A stretch of DNA of 64,000 nucleotides from Myxococcales bacterium. Its GTDB lineage: Bacteria > Myxococcota_A > Polyangia > Polyangiales > Polyangiaceae. Made by a program: the position numbers and the translations under genes. The notes under the pieces were generated by a model, which ran no database searches, was not told the DNA's origin, and saw only the letters and a program-made list of their open reading frames with translations. Each line of letters starts with the position of its first letter. The stretch's first letter is position 1. Location: positions 1 to 64,000 of the forward strand of contig SECP01000015.1 of NCBI GenBank assembly GCA_004193285.1, in the 5' to 3' direction. Below are positions 51,425 through 60,496 of the stretch, piece by piece.

Positions 51425-51470
51425 AAAAAAGCAGGAAGCCGGAAGGGCTTTACTTCCGAGCTCCCTGCTG
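51425..51470 (-). terminator. Intrinsic terminator after CarD-like gene
   Basis: On the minus strand AGCAGGGAGC with CGGAAG pairs with CTTCCG and CCTGCT, giving an interrupted stem of more than 12 bp. A run of six T follows directly. It lies about 20 bp after the CarD-like stop. Confidence 0.8.
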
Positions 51471-51488
51471 ATCCCCGCCCTCGGCGCG

Positions 51489-51995
51489 CTAGGCCGAGAA
51501 GATCTGTTGAATTTCGCCTTCCATCGCGGAAGGCGCGACCTTCTTCGCCAGCGCCAGCTCTTGCACGAGCAAGCTGCGCGCCTGGTCCAGAAGCCGCCGC
51601 TCGCCGAAGGACAAGTCCTTGTCGAACTTCAGGCGGTACATGTCCCGCAGCACCTTGGCGATCTCCGACGGGAGCCCACTCTTGAGCATCTCCGTGTAGG
51701 CGCGGAAGCGACGATTCCACGGCTGCAAATCCACCGCGACCTCGGGCGCCTTCAAGATGTCCAAAATCTTCTGCGCCTCCTTCTTCTTCATGACGGGGCG
51801 TAGGCCCACGCGTGAAGCGGCTTCGGTCGGTACGAACACCTTGAGCCCACTGTCGTGGATCTTGATGACGTAGCAGGAGGTCTTGCGGCCCCCGAAGTCT
51901 TTCTCTTCGATTTGTTGAACTTCGCCGACACCGTGGGCGGGGTGCACCGCCATGTCGCCAGCTTTGAAGTTGATGCGAATGGTTTCAACCGACAA
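51489..51995 (-). CDS. CarD/CdnL-family transcription regulator
   Basis: A 168-residue protein. I place the start at TTG 51995, because AGGAGG lies 5 nt upstream and the product then begins MSVETIRINFKAGDMAVHPA. An alternative GTG at 52085 would add 30 basic residues. Residues about 10-70 form the RNA-polymerase-interacting Tudor-like domain (GDMAVHPAHGVGEVQQIE, VFVPTEAASRVGLRPV). The helical C-terminal DNA-binding domain follows (about 75-165; RDMYRLKFDKDLSFGERRL). CarD/CdnL proteins stabilise open complexes at rRNA and other promoters and are essential in myxobacteria. A T-rich intrinsic terminator ends the gene. Confidence 0.92.
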   Translation of the reverse strand: MSVETIRINFKAGDMAVHPAHGVGEVQQIEEKDFGGRKTSCYVIKIHDSGLKVFVPTEAASRVGLRPVMKKKEAQKILDILKAPEVAVDLQPWNRRFRAYTEMLKSGLPSEIAKVLRDMYRLKFDKDLSFGERRLLDQARSLLVQELALAKKVAPSAMEGEIQQIFSA

Positions 51996-52245
51996 ATTGC
52001 CCTCCTGACCTGAGTTCGCGGGAACTAAACGTTCGACTAGGGCAGGGGCGGCGACACGTCCGCCGCGCGACTTCGGCTTCACCACGAAGTCACCTCTGAC
52101 CTCCGACGCTCAAGCGCTGGCTGCCGTTCGTTCATCCCGCTCGCCGCAGTGCAGCACGGGCGAGGTCGTAACATCATCACCGGCTTTTGGTCAATCGAAT
52201 CCATGCCGCGACGTATCTCATAGATCGTCGAAATCGCTCGAATTT

Positions 52246-53313
52246 CTAGCGAGTATCTGGTGACGATGTAGGTGCAGCAGGGGAAATGCTCTGCGGTGTA
52301 AGCCGCAAAATATCAGCGAGATCACCGGTAGTTACCGCACGTGCGCCATTGGCGATCTCCGTGAGTGGCAGTGGCACCATCAAGGTGACACGGTCGTTCT
52401 GCATATTCGTCACACTGCGCGCGTCCAGCGCAGCGGCGAGGCCAAGCGCGGTGCCGGTAGAGCTGCTGGCCGCCGACCTGTAGGTGGCGAGCAGCCGTTC
52501 GGCAGCGCTGCTACCCGCGAAATCTCCGTGAAGAACGAGCTCCAACGTGGCGCGACCAGCTGACGTTGGAACGAGCTTCGCCGTCACCGCCGTCGTCACC
52601 GCGAGCAGACCACCAGCAGCGCTTTGCCACCGTTCGTCGAAGGGACCCGGCACGTGCGCGGCGAGCGGAGCGTCGTCCGTTTCTTCCCGCAGGCCTCCCA
52701 GCGCTGCGCCTTGAAAAGCGCTCTTCGCCTTGAGCTTGCCTCGCGCGTACCCCTCGACGACGCGCGTTAGCAGGGGGTCGCCCACTCCGTACGCGACGAC
52801 GCGATCGTCGATGCTCACCATGCCGATCGGGATTCCCTCGCTGATACCCGTCAGCACCACGATGTTCGGATCGGGTCGGCGCTCGCGTGGCTCGTGGATC
52901 TGACGCGCCTTGAACCGAGCGCGCGCCTGCGCGGCCGTCGCCGAGGGCAACTCCGCGAGGTAGAGGGTGCCGAGGTCAAAGCCGGCGATCACACCGCGCG
53001 GTAGAGTCTCCAGCGCGAAGCCGGTCGTCTGCGCCACGGCTCGCAAGCGATCGCGGGTGAGCAAGGCGTCCAGCGCTGGACGAAAGCTTTGGCTTTCCGC
53101 GAGCTTCGCGGGCGCCCCGCGCACGAGCCAGCGCAGCCCCGCTGCCGGGACGTAATCCTCTAAGCGGCCGCTGTAGCGCGGCGGTGCCGGAGCCGGTGCA
53201 GACGCGACCTTTGGCCCCACTCCGCCGCAAGCTACCGAAAGCGCTCCGACTAACGCGGAGCGGCGTCCGATGAGAGTCGAGCTAATGCGACGGGGGCGTG
53301 GAGCGACGCTCAC
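52246..53313 (-). CDS. Lipoprotein of unknown function
   Basis: A 355-residue predicted lipoprotein with a GTG start that overlaps the stop of the HU/IHF gene (GTGA). The N-terminus RRISSTLIGRRSALVGALS is followed by a lipobox (SVACGG). The rest has patterned strands and helices (RPALDALLTRDRLRAVAQ, IGMVSIDDRVVAYGVG) but no domain I can name. It is the second gene of a two-gene unit with the nucleoid protein, an odd partnership. Secreted, function unknown. Confidence 0.65.
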   Translation of the reverse strand: MSVAPRPRRISSTLIGRRSALVGALSVACGGVGPKVASAPAPAPPRYSGRLEDYVPAAGLRWLVRGAPAKLAESQSFRPALDALLTRDRLRAVAQTTGFALETLPRGVIAGFDLGTLYLAELPSATAAQARARFKARQIHEPRERRPDPNIVVLTGISEGIPIGMVSIDDRVVAYGVGDPLLTRVVEGYARGKLKAKSAFQGAALGGLREETDDAPLAAHVPGPFDERWQSAAGGLLAVTTAVTAKLVPTSAGRATLELVLHGDFAGSSAAERLLATYRSAASSSTGTALGLAAALDARSVTNMQNDRVTLMVPLPLTEIANGARAVTTGDLADILRLTPQSISPAAPTSSPDTR

Positions 53314-53660
53314 TCGTCGCCGTCGTCGTCATCGTCGTCATCGTCGTCATCGCCCTCGTCACCCCCGGTGATGGGAATGTGGCGGCTGTCGTTCACGAGC
53401 TCTTTCAGCTCTTTGCCGACCTTGAAGAACGGCAAACGCTTCGCGGGAACGGGAACGGGTTGACCCGTGCGAGGGTTGCGGCCGGCGTAAGGCTTGTAGG
53501 GGCGCACGGTGAAGCTGCCGTAGCCGCGAATCTCAATTCCTTCGCCACGTTGCAGCGCTTCGGTCATCGCGTCGAAGACGCAGTTGACCACCATTTCAGC
53601 GCGCGCCTTCGTGAGCTCGCCGCGTGCTGCGATGGCCTCGATGAGCTCGCTCTTCGTCAT
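53310..53660 (-). CDS. HU/IHF-family nucleoid protein with poly-Asp tail
   Basis: A 116-residue protein. The HU/IHF fold fills residues 1-93: MTKSELIEAIAARGELTKA, then the beta-arm region IEIRGYGSFTVRPYKPYAGR, NPRTGQPVPVPAKRLPFFK and the final helix GKELKELVND. The GYGSF and RNPRTG segments resemble IHF-beta. An unusual acidic tail (about 97-116) is almost only Asp, with ten Asp in a row. Such tails can modulate DNA release or interact with other basic proteins. The stop overlaps the next gene start (GTGA). Confidence 0.9.
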   Translation of the reverse strand: MTKSELIEAIAARGELTKARAEMVVNCVFDAMTEALQRGEGIEIRGYGSFTVRPYKPYAGRNPRTGQPVPVPAKRLPFFKVGKELKELVNDSRHIPITGGDEGDDDDDDDDDDGDE

Positions 53661-53814
53661 TCGCGGGTCGCCTCTCCCTCAGCCGGTGAACCAACGCTAA
53701 CTAATTGACGGTCATGCTCTCCCTTAAAGTCTGAATTGTCAACGGGTTAGGCGCTCTCGCCCCGAGTAGCTGGGCCCGTTCGCCCTGGCCTTAGACCCGC
53801 GTCGGCGCAAGCGG

Positions 53815-55659
53815 CTAGCCGGGAGGCACCGCCGCCGCGGGCATGACGAAGTCCACCGCTCCCTCCCCCGAGAGCAGCTCTACTAGGAGAGGCGACCTCG
53901 CCCCGGGCGGGCGGCCTGGCACCCGGACCTGCGCGCAGCCGGGGCCTGCCACCGTCGTCTGGAGCGGAGCGCTGAGCGGAGACTGCCAGCGCACCTCGAG
54001 GCGAGCGCCGGCCGGAGTTTTGGCCGCCCAGCCAAGCACCGCTCCGCGGTCGAGCTCCGGCGAGGCTGCCGGAAACACGAGGCGGGTTCCCGGTTGTAAT
54101 CTCAGCGCTCGCCCTCCAGAGGCGCATGGGACGTGGACAGGGTAGGTGCTGCCTCCGTCGACTAAAGCGGGCCATTCGGCTTCTGCCTCGAGCTTGGGGA
54201 CTGCTGGAGGCACGTACCCGACCAATGCGGGCGGGTTTCGACCGCTGGCGTCGAAGACGTAGCGGTAGCTCGGGGGAGCGCCGAATAGGTCGTACAGCTC
54301 ACGGTCGTGGGCGTCACCGCGCCGGCGCGCCACCAGCCAACCTTGGTTGGGGGTCTTCACCCGAGGGTCGTGACCGAGGTTGAAACCGTGATCGGTGTCG
54401 ACCCAGAGCAGGCCCCGCGTGATTCCCGCCGCGGACACGACGGACGGCTCGAACATGGGACGGCCGCCTTCGCGCCGCGCGAGCTCCGTGTGGGCGCGAT
54501 GGCCGTGGAGCGCAAAGGTGAGCAGCGCGCCGGGCACCGCGAGCCAGCCGAGACGCAAATCCCACGCGGCGCGCGCCACCAAGATCTGAGCGAACGGAAT
54601 CACCTCGCAGAGAAAGCGGGCACCGCCGCCGGGGTAGTTACCGTCGAAGTAAAACGGCACGTAGAGCAGGGCCTGCAGCGCGATGCCCAGGCCGAGCCAT
54701 GCCAGGGGTGAGCGGCGGTGTCGCGCCAGCGCGTACGCTCCCAGCAACGTGAGTGGAGCCAGGTTGGTGGCGTCGGTCGTGAACAGCCAGAGCCGCACCA
54801 GCAGCGTGCGCAGCGCGTGGTAGGCGCCAAAGCCGTCCGGCAAGTAGCGCGCCACGTAGTCGCCGTGCTCGAACCGGCAGCCCACGCCCGCGCCGAAGCC
54901 GTACCTGAAGCAGCCGGCGGGCGCGTCCGACACGGCGTAGTAAGCGAGCTGGGTGGAGCCGAGCCATTCGCCGGTGAGCGCCCGTTGCTGGAAGAGCAAC
55001 AAGAGCACGCCGGGCAGGCCCCCGAGCAAGAGCGCTGGCCAGTGTTGCCAGCGTCGTCGCAGCACCCAAGCCACCAAGACGCCCATCGCCGCGCCGCTCA
55101 CCGGTCGCGTCGCGATGAGTAGGCCCAGACACAAGCCCGCGGCGCCCGCGAAGGCGCGGCGCTCTGCGCGCAGGGCCGCGGCGAGCGCGCTCGTCGCGAG
55201 CAGCGCCGAGAGCCCGTGCGACATCGTGTCGGCGGTGTGGTACCGCAGCGCCGCGCTGCATACGGAGAGCGCCGATGCCAGCATCGCCACCTTGGCGCTC
55301 TGCCCCAGGGCTCGTGCCAGCGCGTAGGTCGCGGCTACCAAGGCGGCTCCGAGCGCCGGCCCCAGCAGCAGGGGCGCTCCCAATCGGACTGCCAAGGACA
55401 GCACGAAGGGGTAGCCGGGCGGGAAGATCACGCCGAGCGCGTGACCGTCGTCGGTGGCGAGCAAGAACCGGCCCCTGAACGCGGCGCTGGGGTCCGGCAC
55501 CGAGAACGTGAACGAACCAGCGGCGAGCGACCGAGCGGCGAGGAAGTAGCTCGTGGCGTCGATGATGCGGGGCCCACCCCGGAGATAAAACCGCACGTAG
55601 GCGCAAGAGAGCGCGAACGCGAGCAGGCATAGAGCGGCGAGGGTGAGCCGACGCCGCAT
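53815..55659 (-). CDS. Polytopic membrane protein, glycosyltransferase-like
   Basis: A 614-residue protein from the ATG at 55659, 4 bp after the stop of the upstream gene. About ten or more membrane segments fill residues 5-400 (for example LTLAALCLLAFALSCAYVRF, LLLGGLPGVLLLLFQQRA). The first loop (RGGPRIIDATSYFLAARSLA) resembles the acceptor/donor loop of GT-C or PMT/ArnT-type glycosyltransferases, where an Asp is catalytic. A periplasmic C-terminal domain follows (about 400-614), rich in beta strands. Substrate unknown. It forms a two-gene unit with the next protein. Confidence 0.7.
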   Translation of the reverse strand: MRRRLTLAALCLLAFALSCAYVRFYLRGGPRIIDATSYFLAARSLAAGSFTFSVPDPSAAFRGRFLLATDDGHALGVIFPPGYPFVLSLAVRLGAPLLLGPALGAALVAATYALARALGQSAKVAMLASALSVCSAALRYHTADTMSHGLSALLATSALAAALRAERRAFAGAAGLCLGLLIATRPVSGAAMGVLVAWVLRRRWQHWPALLLGGLPGVLLLLFQQRALTGEWLGSTQLAYYAVSDAPAGCFRYGFGAGVGCRFEHGDYVARYLPDGFGAYHALRTLLVRLWLFTTDATNLAPLTLLGAYALARHRRSPLAWLGLGIALQALLYVPFYFDGNYPGGGARFLCEVIPFAQILVARAAWDLRLGWLAVPGALLTFALHGHRAHTELARREGGRPMFEPSVVSAAGITRGLLWVDTDHGFNLGHDPRVKTPNQGWLVARRRGDAHDRELYDLFGAPPSYRYVFDASGRNPPALVGYVPPAVPKLEAEAEWPALVDGGSTYPVHVPCASGGRALRLQPGTRLVFPAASPELDRGAVLGWAAKTPAGARLEVRWQSPLSAPLQTTVAGPGCAQVRVPGRPPGARSPLLVELLSGEGAVDFVMPAAAVPPG

Positions 55660-55663
55660 CGGT

Positions 55664-57823
55664 TCACTCGGGCTGTACGGCCCAGACGTGAAACAGCACG
55701 TGCTCCCCCTGCGCGCTCTCGAAACGGACCGGCAGCGAGGAGACGCCTGGCTCGCCCAGCTCGATGCGCTGCTCCAACCAGCCGTCTTTGCGGCCCAGCT
55801 CGACCCGAATGGCGACGTTCGGATCTGCCTCGACCTGCAACGTAACCGGCTCCGTGGGGGCGGCGCGGACGATGAGCGTGACCTTGCGTGACGGGTCCAG
55901 CCCTTCGAGCGTGAAGCTCTCACGCACGCCGGGGGGAACGATGCGTCCGGCATCCCAAAGGTCCTCGCGGGGCAAGCTCGGGTTGGGCAAGAGCTTCATC
56001 AGCACGTGACCGATCATGCCGCTGGAGGTTCGGTACCGGTGCTGCTTTTCGCTGACCAGGTCGGCGAGGTCCAAGCTGTCGACGCGCCTTTCGCCGGGGC
56101 GGAGCGAAAACGGCTCTTCGCTCCGGTCGAGCGACTCCCAGCGCGGCGCGTAGAGCACCTTGCTCGCGCCGCCGCAGATCACGTTGCCGCGCACCGGTAC
56201 CTCGTCGATACGCCTCCCGAACCACAGCGGGAAGTCGCCCCACCAGCCCGGGTAGATGGCCAAAATGTCCGGCCGATCGCGGGGTTTCAGGCGCTCGATG
56301 AGCTCGATGCCAGCGGCGACGCTCTGGCGCGTCGCGCGCGCGAACGGCAGGCCCCGAAAGCCGCCCAGGCCGATGATGTCCAGCGCCGGCAAGTCCGACA
56401 CGTAAGGAATCGCGCCGGCGTCGCCCACCAGCACCCGGCTCGGTTGGGGGCGAAAATTGTCGCGCAGCTTGCGACCGGCGGTGACGTGCTGATCGTAAAT
56501 GTTTCGCGACGCGCGCCCGAAGAACCACAGCTGCTCGCGGTAGCGTGGCGCTTGCCGCCAAGCGAACACCGCGGCCAGCGCCAGACCCACCGCGGCGGGG
56601 GCGTAGCTCCTCACGGCCTTTGCGCGAATTTGTGACAGCGCTCCCGCGAGGCCGAGCGAGGCTGACACCAAGAGCCACGCGACCGCAGGCATCGTGTAGC
56701 GCTCGTTCTGCCAGCGCACCTGGCCGTTGAGGGCCACGATGCCTATCCAGGCCAGCATCGAAAGCCACAGCACGATGGCGGCGCGCCGCGTGCTGGCTAC
56801 CACGAAAGCGTAGGCGGCAATCACCCACGCGAGCCAGCCCACCGCGGGCACGTCCGCAAAGTGATACTGCGTGACGCGCAGGACCTGGTACTTGAAATGG
56901 AACCACCAGGCGGCAACCACGTCGGCGCGCGTCAGGTAGGGGTGGTGAGCCTCGAGCTTCACCAGCGCGCCGGCGGCAGTGGAGTCGCCGGTGAGCAGCT
57001 TGTTGGCGATCGCGTGGCTCACGAGCACGCAGCCCGCGGGCACCAGCGCGAGGGCGCCCCAACTCGCGAGGCGGATCCTCTGCTCGCGCCGGCGTTCCCA
57101 GAGCGCGCTCGCGACGAGCACGAACACGGCGCCGATTCCTTCGGGGCGGGTCGCGCACACCAGCAGCCCGCAGACGCCGAGGAGCGCCGCCTTTCGCAAG
57201 GAGGGGCCGGGCGCGCGCTCGGTCCGAAGGTCGTCCCACGCAATCACCGCGAGCGACCAGAGGCCGAGCAGCAGCGCCACCTCCATGCCGCTCCAGAGCG
57301 ACCAGTCCAGCGCGCCCACGCTGAGAAACACCGGAGGCAGCAAGTAGCTGGTGATGCGCGGCAAGCCGCTGAACAAGCGGCGGAGGGCGAGCAGCGTGCC
57401 GAACACGCACACGCACGCCACGACTGCGGCCCAAGCCATGAGCGAGAGGCCGCTCAGCCCGAGCCAAAAGCCCGGCACGAGCACGAACGGATAGAGCAAG
57501 CTCGTGCCGCCACTGGAGTAACCGGCGCCGGGCGACCATTCGAAGGCGTGACCTCGCGCGGTTTGGCGCGCGAAATCGAAGTGAATGAACACGTCGTCCA
57601 GCGGCGCGGACCAGGGGCCGAGCGCTCCCTGCGTCGCCGCCGCAAAAGCGTGAGCGGGATCACGAAACAGATCCGCGTACGCCGTCTGCAGGCGCATGGA
57701 AGAGTAGAAGGCGCACGCCGACAGCAACGTGAGCGCGCCGGCCCACAGCGCGTATGCGGCGGGCTCCCACGCGGCGAGCGCGGCGGCGCGCTCTCGCGCA
57801 CGGTCAAGCAGCGACCCTTTCAC
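55664..57823 (-). CDS. Polytopic membrane protein, glycosyltransferase-like, with C-terminal ectodomain
   Basis: A 719-residue protein with a GTG start. Many membrane segments span residues about 20-430 (for example FLSVGALDWSLWSGMEVALL, AAVVACVCVFGTLLALRR). Asp-rich loop features such as LDDVFIHFDFARQTARGH, just after the first helix, resemble GT-C glycosyltransferases. The C-terminal 280 residues form a soluble domain (RVLVGDAGAIPYVSDLPALD, then beta-sandwich-like VTLQVEADPNVAIRVELGRK). It lies 4 bp before the next membrane protein and likely acts with it in glycan or lipid sugar transfer. The exact reaction is not identified. Confidence 0.7.
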   Translation of the reverse strand: MKGSLLDRARERAAALAAWEPAAYALWAGALTLLSACAFYSSMRLQTAYADLFRDPAHAFAAATQGALGPWSAPLDDVFIHFDFARQTARGHAFEWSPGAGYSSGGTSLLYPFVLVPGFWLGLSGLSLMAWAAVVACVCVFGTLLALRRLFSGLPRITSYLLPPVFLSVGALDWSLWSGMEVALLLGLWSLAVIAWDDLRTERAPGPSLRKAALLGVCGLLVCATRPEGIGAVFVLVASALWERRREQRIRLASWGALALVPAGCVLVSHAIANKLLTGDSTAAGALVKLEAHHPYLTRADVVAAWWFHFKYQVLRVTQYHFADVPAVGWLAWVIAAYAFVVASTRRAAIVLWLSMLAWIGIVALNGQVRWQNERYTMPAVAWLLVSASLGLAGALSQIRAKAVRSYAPAAVGLALAAVFAWRQAPRYREQLWFFGRASRNIYDQHVTAGRKLRDNFRPQPSRVLVGDAGAIPYVSDLPALDIIGLGGFRGLPFARATRQSVAAGIELIERLKPRDRPDILAIYPGWWGDFPLWFGRRIDEVPVRGNVICGGASKVLYAPRWESLDRSEEPFSLRPGERRVDSLDLADLVSEKQHRYRTSSGMIGHVLMKLLPNPSLPREDLWDAGRIVPPGVRESFTLEGLDPSRKVTLIVRAAPTEPVTLQVEADPNVAIRVELGRKDGWLEQRIELGEPGVSSLPVRFESAQGEHVLFHVWAVQPE

Positions 57824-58175
57824 GTTTCCGCGCTCGTACTACGGCGGCCGTCGAAGAAACAGCCGCGGGTCCGTCGGCCGGAGCGATCGCTCAGCGACGC
57901 GGAAAGTGCGAACAAGTAACCAAAAGCGGGCTCGAGCATGCAGCAAATCGAAAGTGGAGGGCTCGCCTTTGCCGTCTCCACGACGAGAGCGCAAGAAGCA
58001 AGGGCGACACCTGGGAGAAGCCTTGCATCCGTTCAGCGTACACCGGGCTTTTCAATCATTGTTGCTTGCGGGGTCGGGCCCGAGGCGCTCTACTTGCGGT
58101 CCGCACCTCCGGTGTGGGCAGAAGGCATAGGATGGGCCGTGGGTCCCGGTCACACGTCACTGGCACTGAATTTTG
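57824..58175. other. Intergenic region between divergent genes
   Basis: A 352-bp stretch between the membrane protein start (minus) and the GAF protein start (plus). It should hold both promoters, but I see no convincing -35/-10 pair, inverted repeat, small RNA or conserved small gene in it. Confidence 0.6.
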
Positions 58176-60422
58176 ATGCGATGGTTCGTTGAGGTCTCTC
58201 GCGTCGGCGACTCCAGCGCCGACGAGAAGTATTGCGTCGAGGCCAAGCAGTGGCAGGCGGCGCTGCAGGAGGCTCGCAAGCTCCGCGGTGACAGCGGCCC
58301 CCTGTCCAAGTTCTCGATCGAGCTGCTGGACGACGGCTACCGCGCCGTAGATCCCAAGCAGAAGCTCCGATTCGTCGTGGCCAAAGCCCCGCTGGACGCG
58401 GAGCTGACGACCGAAGGAACGGCCCCTCGCAACGGGCAGCCCGCGCCGTCATTGGCACCCTCGGCCATCCCGCCTGCCGTCACGCCCTCGGCGGCACCTC
58501 CTGTTGTCACGCCCTCGGCGGCACCTCCTGTTGTCACGCCCTCGGCGGCACCTCCTGTTGTCACGCCCTCGGTGACACCTCCTGTTGTCACGCCCTCGGC
58601 GGCACCTTTCTCATCGCCAGCCGCTGGGCCGGTCCCCGTCATGGTGTCGCCGGTGGTTTCGGTCGCGCCCGAGCTTTCGCCTAGCGCGCTGCCCCCGCCG
58701 GCTGAGCCTCATGGAGGAGTGCCCTCGAGCAATCTATCGCCTCACGCGCCGAGCGCGGCTCCGGTGAACGCCACACCAGCGGCAGCGGCAGCTTCGGCAT
58801 CCGCGTTTCCGCCGCGCCCGGTAGCGAGCGCGCCCCGCGCGGTATCGGCGAAGGCTCCGGCTGGCATCTCCATCCCGGCGGATGTCATCCCGCCTGCGCC
58901 TGCGCTTCCGCAGAATCTGGGCCCCGTCGTCGCGAATCAAACCGTGACTCAGCCGAGCCCGGCCATCGACCTGCCTCCGCCGTCGACCGTGCTGCGCAAG
59001 CGGCAAGAAGAGCCAACGACCGAGTCGCCCATCATTTACCGCGAGGTCGCGTACGTCGTCGCTCCCGGCGTCACCCGCGGTTCGGTGGAGGCACTGCTCT
59101 GGGCGGCGTTCCGTGATCTCTCGCGAGAGCTCGCGGGGCGGTCGGAGCAAAAGTTCGTGCAGCTCGCGGTCTTCGATCACCAGTTCGAAAAGCGCCCGGA
59201 GCGGCCGCCTCTCGGCACGCTGGCGTGGAAGGACTGGCGCGGCAACCCAGTGCTCACGTTCCCGCTGTTCGACGGCACTCAGCCGGCGCGCGCCTCGGTG
59301 CCGGCCCCTTCGATCAAGCCTCTGCCGTTGGTGAGGATTTCGAGCTCGGCGCCGCCGCCGCCGGCCGAGCCCGCCGTCAAGCTCGCAACCGAGCCGGCCG
59401 TCGCTGCGCCTTCCTCCGCACCCGCGACGGTCGCGGAGCCGCCGCGCACCGCGCCTATCTCCGTCGCGGAGCCGCTGGTCATTCCCGTCGCGGAGCCGCG
59501 GCCGAGCGTCGCGCCCCCGCCCGTCGTGATCGCGCCGGCGCCGACCGCCTCCGCAGCCACGACCACCCCGCCGCTCGTGTTGGTGCCCTCGGTCGCGGCA
59601 CCGTCGCCCTCGGTCGCGGCACCGTCGCCCTCGGTTGCGGCACCCGAGCCGTCGGTCGCGGCACCCGAGCCGTCGGTCGCGGCATCGTCGCCCTCGGTCG
59701 CGGCACCGTCGCCCTCGGTTGCGGCACCCGAGCCGTCGGTCGCGGCACCGTCGCCCTCGGTCGCGGCACCCGAGCCGTCGGTCGCGGCACCCGAGCCCTC
59801 CGCGGCGATCCCGCTGACGCGCGAGAAGATGCCCTCTTCGCATCCCAGCGCAGGGCGATCTTCACGTCCGCGGATGGCGGCGGTGCGTCGCCGAGCCGGT
59901 GAAGACCTGATCGGCGAGCTGTTCGAGACGATGCACGACCTGCACTTCATGCAGGGCGTGGCGGACGGCGCCGAGTTCATGCTCGCCGCCTTGGACTCCG
60001 TGCTCCCTTGCGACGGCGTGCTGATTCACGTCTTCGACATCAATCGCCGTGAGTTCGTGGTCACGCGCGCAAAAGGTCCCGGCGCCATCTCGGTGCTCCT
60101 GCACCGAACCGCGGACAGCGAGCCGTTTTTTGCCTCGGTCATGCGTCGTCCGGGCTCGGTCGTGGTGCAAGACGTCGCTCGGGATCCTCGCATCCTCGGC
60201 CCACGGTGGGAGGCTCTGGGGGTGCAGCCCGTTCGCGCGCTGTGCGGCCCCGTTCGTCAAGGCGGTCGCTACCTCGGCATGCTGGAAGCCGTGAACCCGC
60301 TGGGGGACGCGCCGTTTCACCAAACCGAGCAAAACGCGGTGGACTACATCTGCGAGCAGTTCGCGCAGTTCCTCGTGAACCGCCCGATCGTGCTCGAAGC
60401 AGACGTCATTCTGCGTCGCTAG
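58176..60422 (+). CDS. GAF-domain protein with Pro/Ala repeat linkers
   Basis: A 748-residue cytoplasmic protein from the ATG at 58176. Residues 1-75 form a small domain (RWFVEVSRVGDSSADEKYCV). A Pro/Ala/Val/Ser linker follows, with tandem 9-residue units VTPSAAPPV. A middle domain lies at about residues 280-380 (YREVAYVVAPGVTRGSVEAL), then a second linker of ten 7-residue units VAAPSPS/VAAPEPS (about 472-542). A GAF domain ends the protein (about 575-740; HDLHFMQGVADGAEFMLAAL, CDGVLIHVFDINRREFVVTR, PRILGPRWEALGVQPVRALC). It may sense a small molecule. It lies 74 bp upstream of a histidine kinase gene, so they may act together. Confidence 0.75.
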   Translation: MRWFVEVSRVGDSSADEKYCVEAKQWQAALQEARKLRGDSGPLSKFSIELLDDGYRAVDPKQKLRFVVAKAPLDAELTTEGTAPRNGQPAPSLAPSAIPPAVTPSAAPPVVTPSAAPPVVTPSAAPPVVTPSVTPPVVTPSAAPFSSPAAGPVPVMVSPVVSVAPELSPSALPPPAEPHGGVPSSNLSPHAPSAAPVNATPAAAAASASAFPPRPVASAPRAVSAKAPAGISIPADVIPPAPALPQNLGPVVANQTVTQPSPAIDLPPPSTVLRKRQEEPTTESPIIYREVAYVVAPGVTRGSVEALLWAAFRDLSRELAGRSEQKFVQLAVFDHQFEKRPERPPLGTLAWKDWRGNPVLTFPLFDGTQPARASVPAPSIKPLPLVRISSSAPPPPAEPAVKLATEPAVAAPSSAPATVAEPPRTAPISVAEPLVIPVAEPRPSVAPPPVVIAPAPTASAATTTPPLVLVPSVAAPSPSVAAPSPSVAAPEPSVAAPEPSVAASSPSVAAPSPSVAAPEPSVAAPSPSVAAPEPSVAAPEPSAAIPLTREKMPSSHPSAGRSSRPRMAAVRRRAGEDLIGELFETMHDLHFMQGVADGAEFMLAALDSVLPCDGVLIHVFDINRREFVVTRAKGPGAISVLLHRTADSEPFFASVMRRPGSVVVQDVARDPRILGPRWEALGVQPVRALCGPVRQGGRYLGMLEAVNPLGDAPFHQTEQNAVDYICEQFAQFLVNRPIVLEADVILRR
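58479..58610 (+). repeat. 27-bp tandem repeat, about 4.9 copies
   Basis: Four full units starting at 58479, 58506, 58533 and 58560 and a partial fifth at 58587, each GTCACGCCCTCGGCGGCA plus CCTCCTGTT. The first three are identical, which points to recent expansion or slippage; the fourth has TGA for CGG. Confidence 0.85.
59592..59801 (+). repeat. 21-bp tandem repeat, ten copies
   Basis: Ten in-frame units of GTCGCGGCACC plus GTCGCCCTCG or CGAGCCGTCG encode VAAPSPS or VAAPEPS (one VAASSPS). The two types alternate irregularly, suggesting repeated duplication of blocks. Confidence 0.85.
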
Positions 60423-60496
60423 CGAAGGCGCCACGAGCCGACCCTCGCTTGGCGATTGTCGACCGCGGGTCACATGCGCATTAGGCTCCGCTTCGC

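Noticed and set aside
58734..59843. Minus-strand frame rich in RDRRLGCRDRG repeats
   Set aside because: It is the reverse reading of the 21-bp Pro/Ala repeat and has no independent support.
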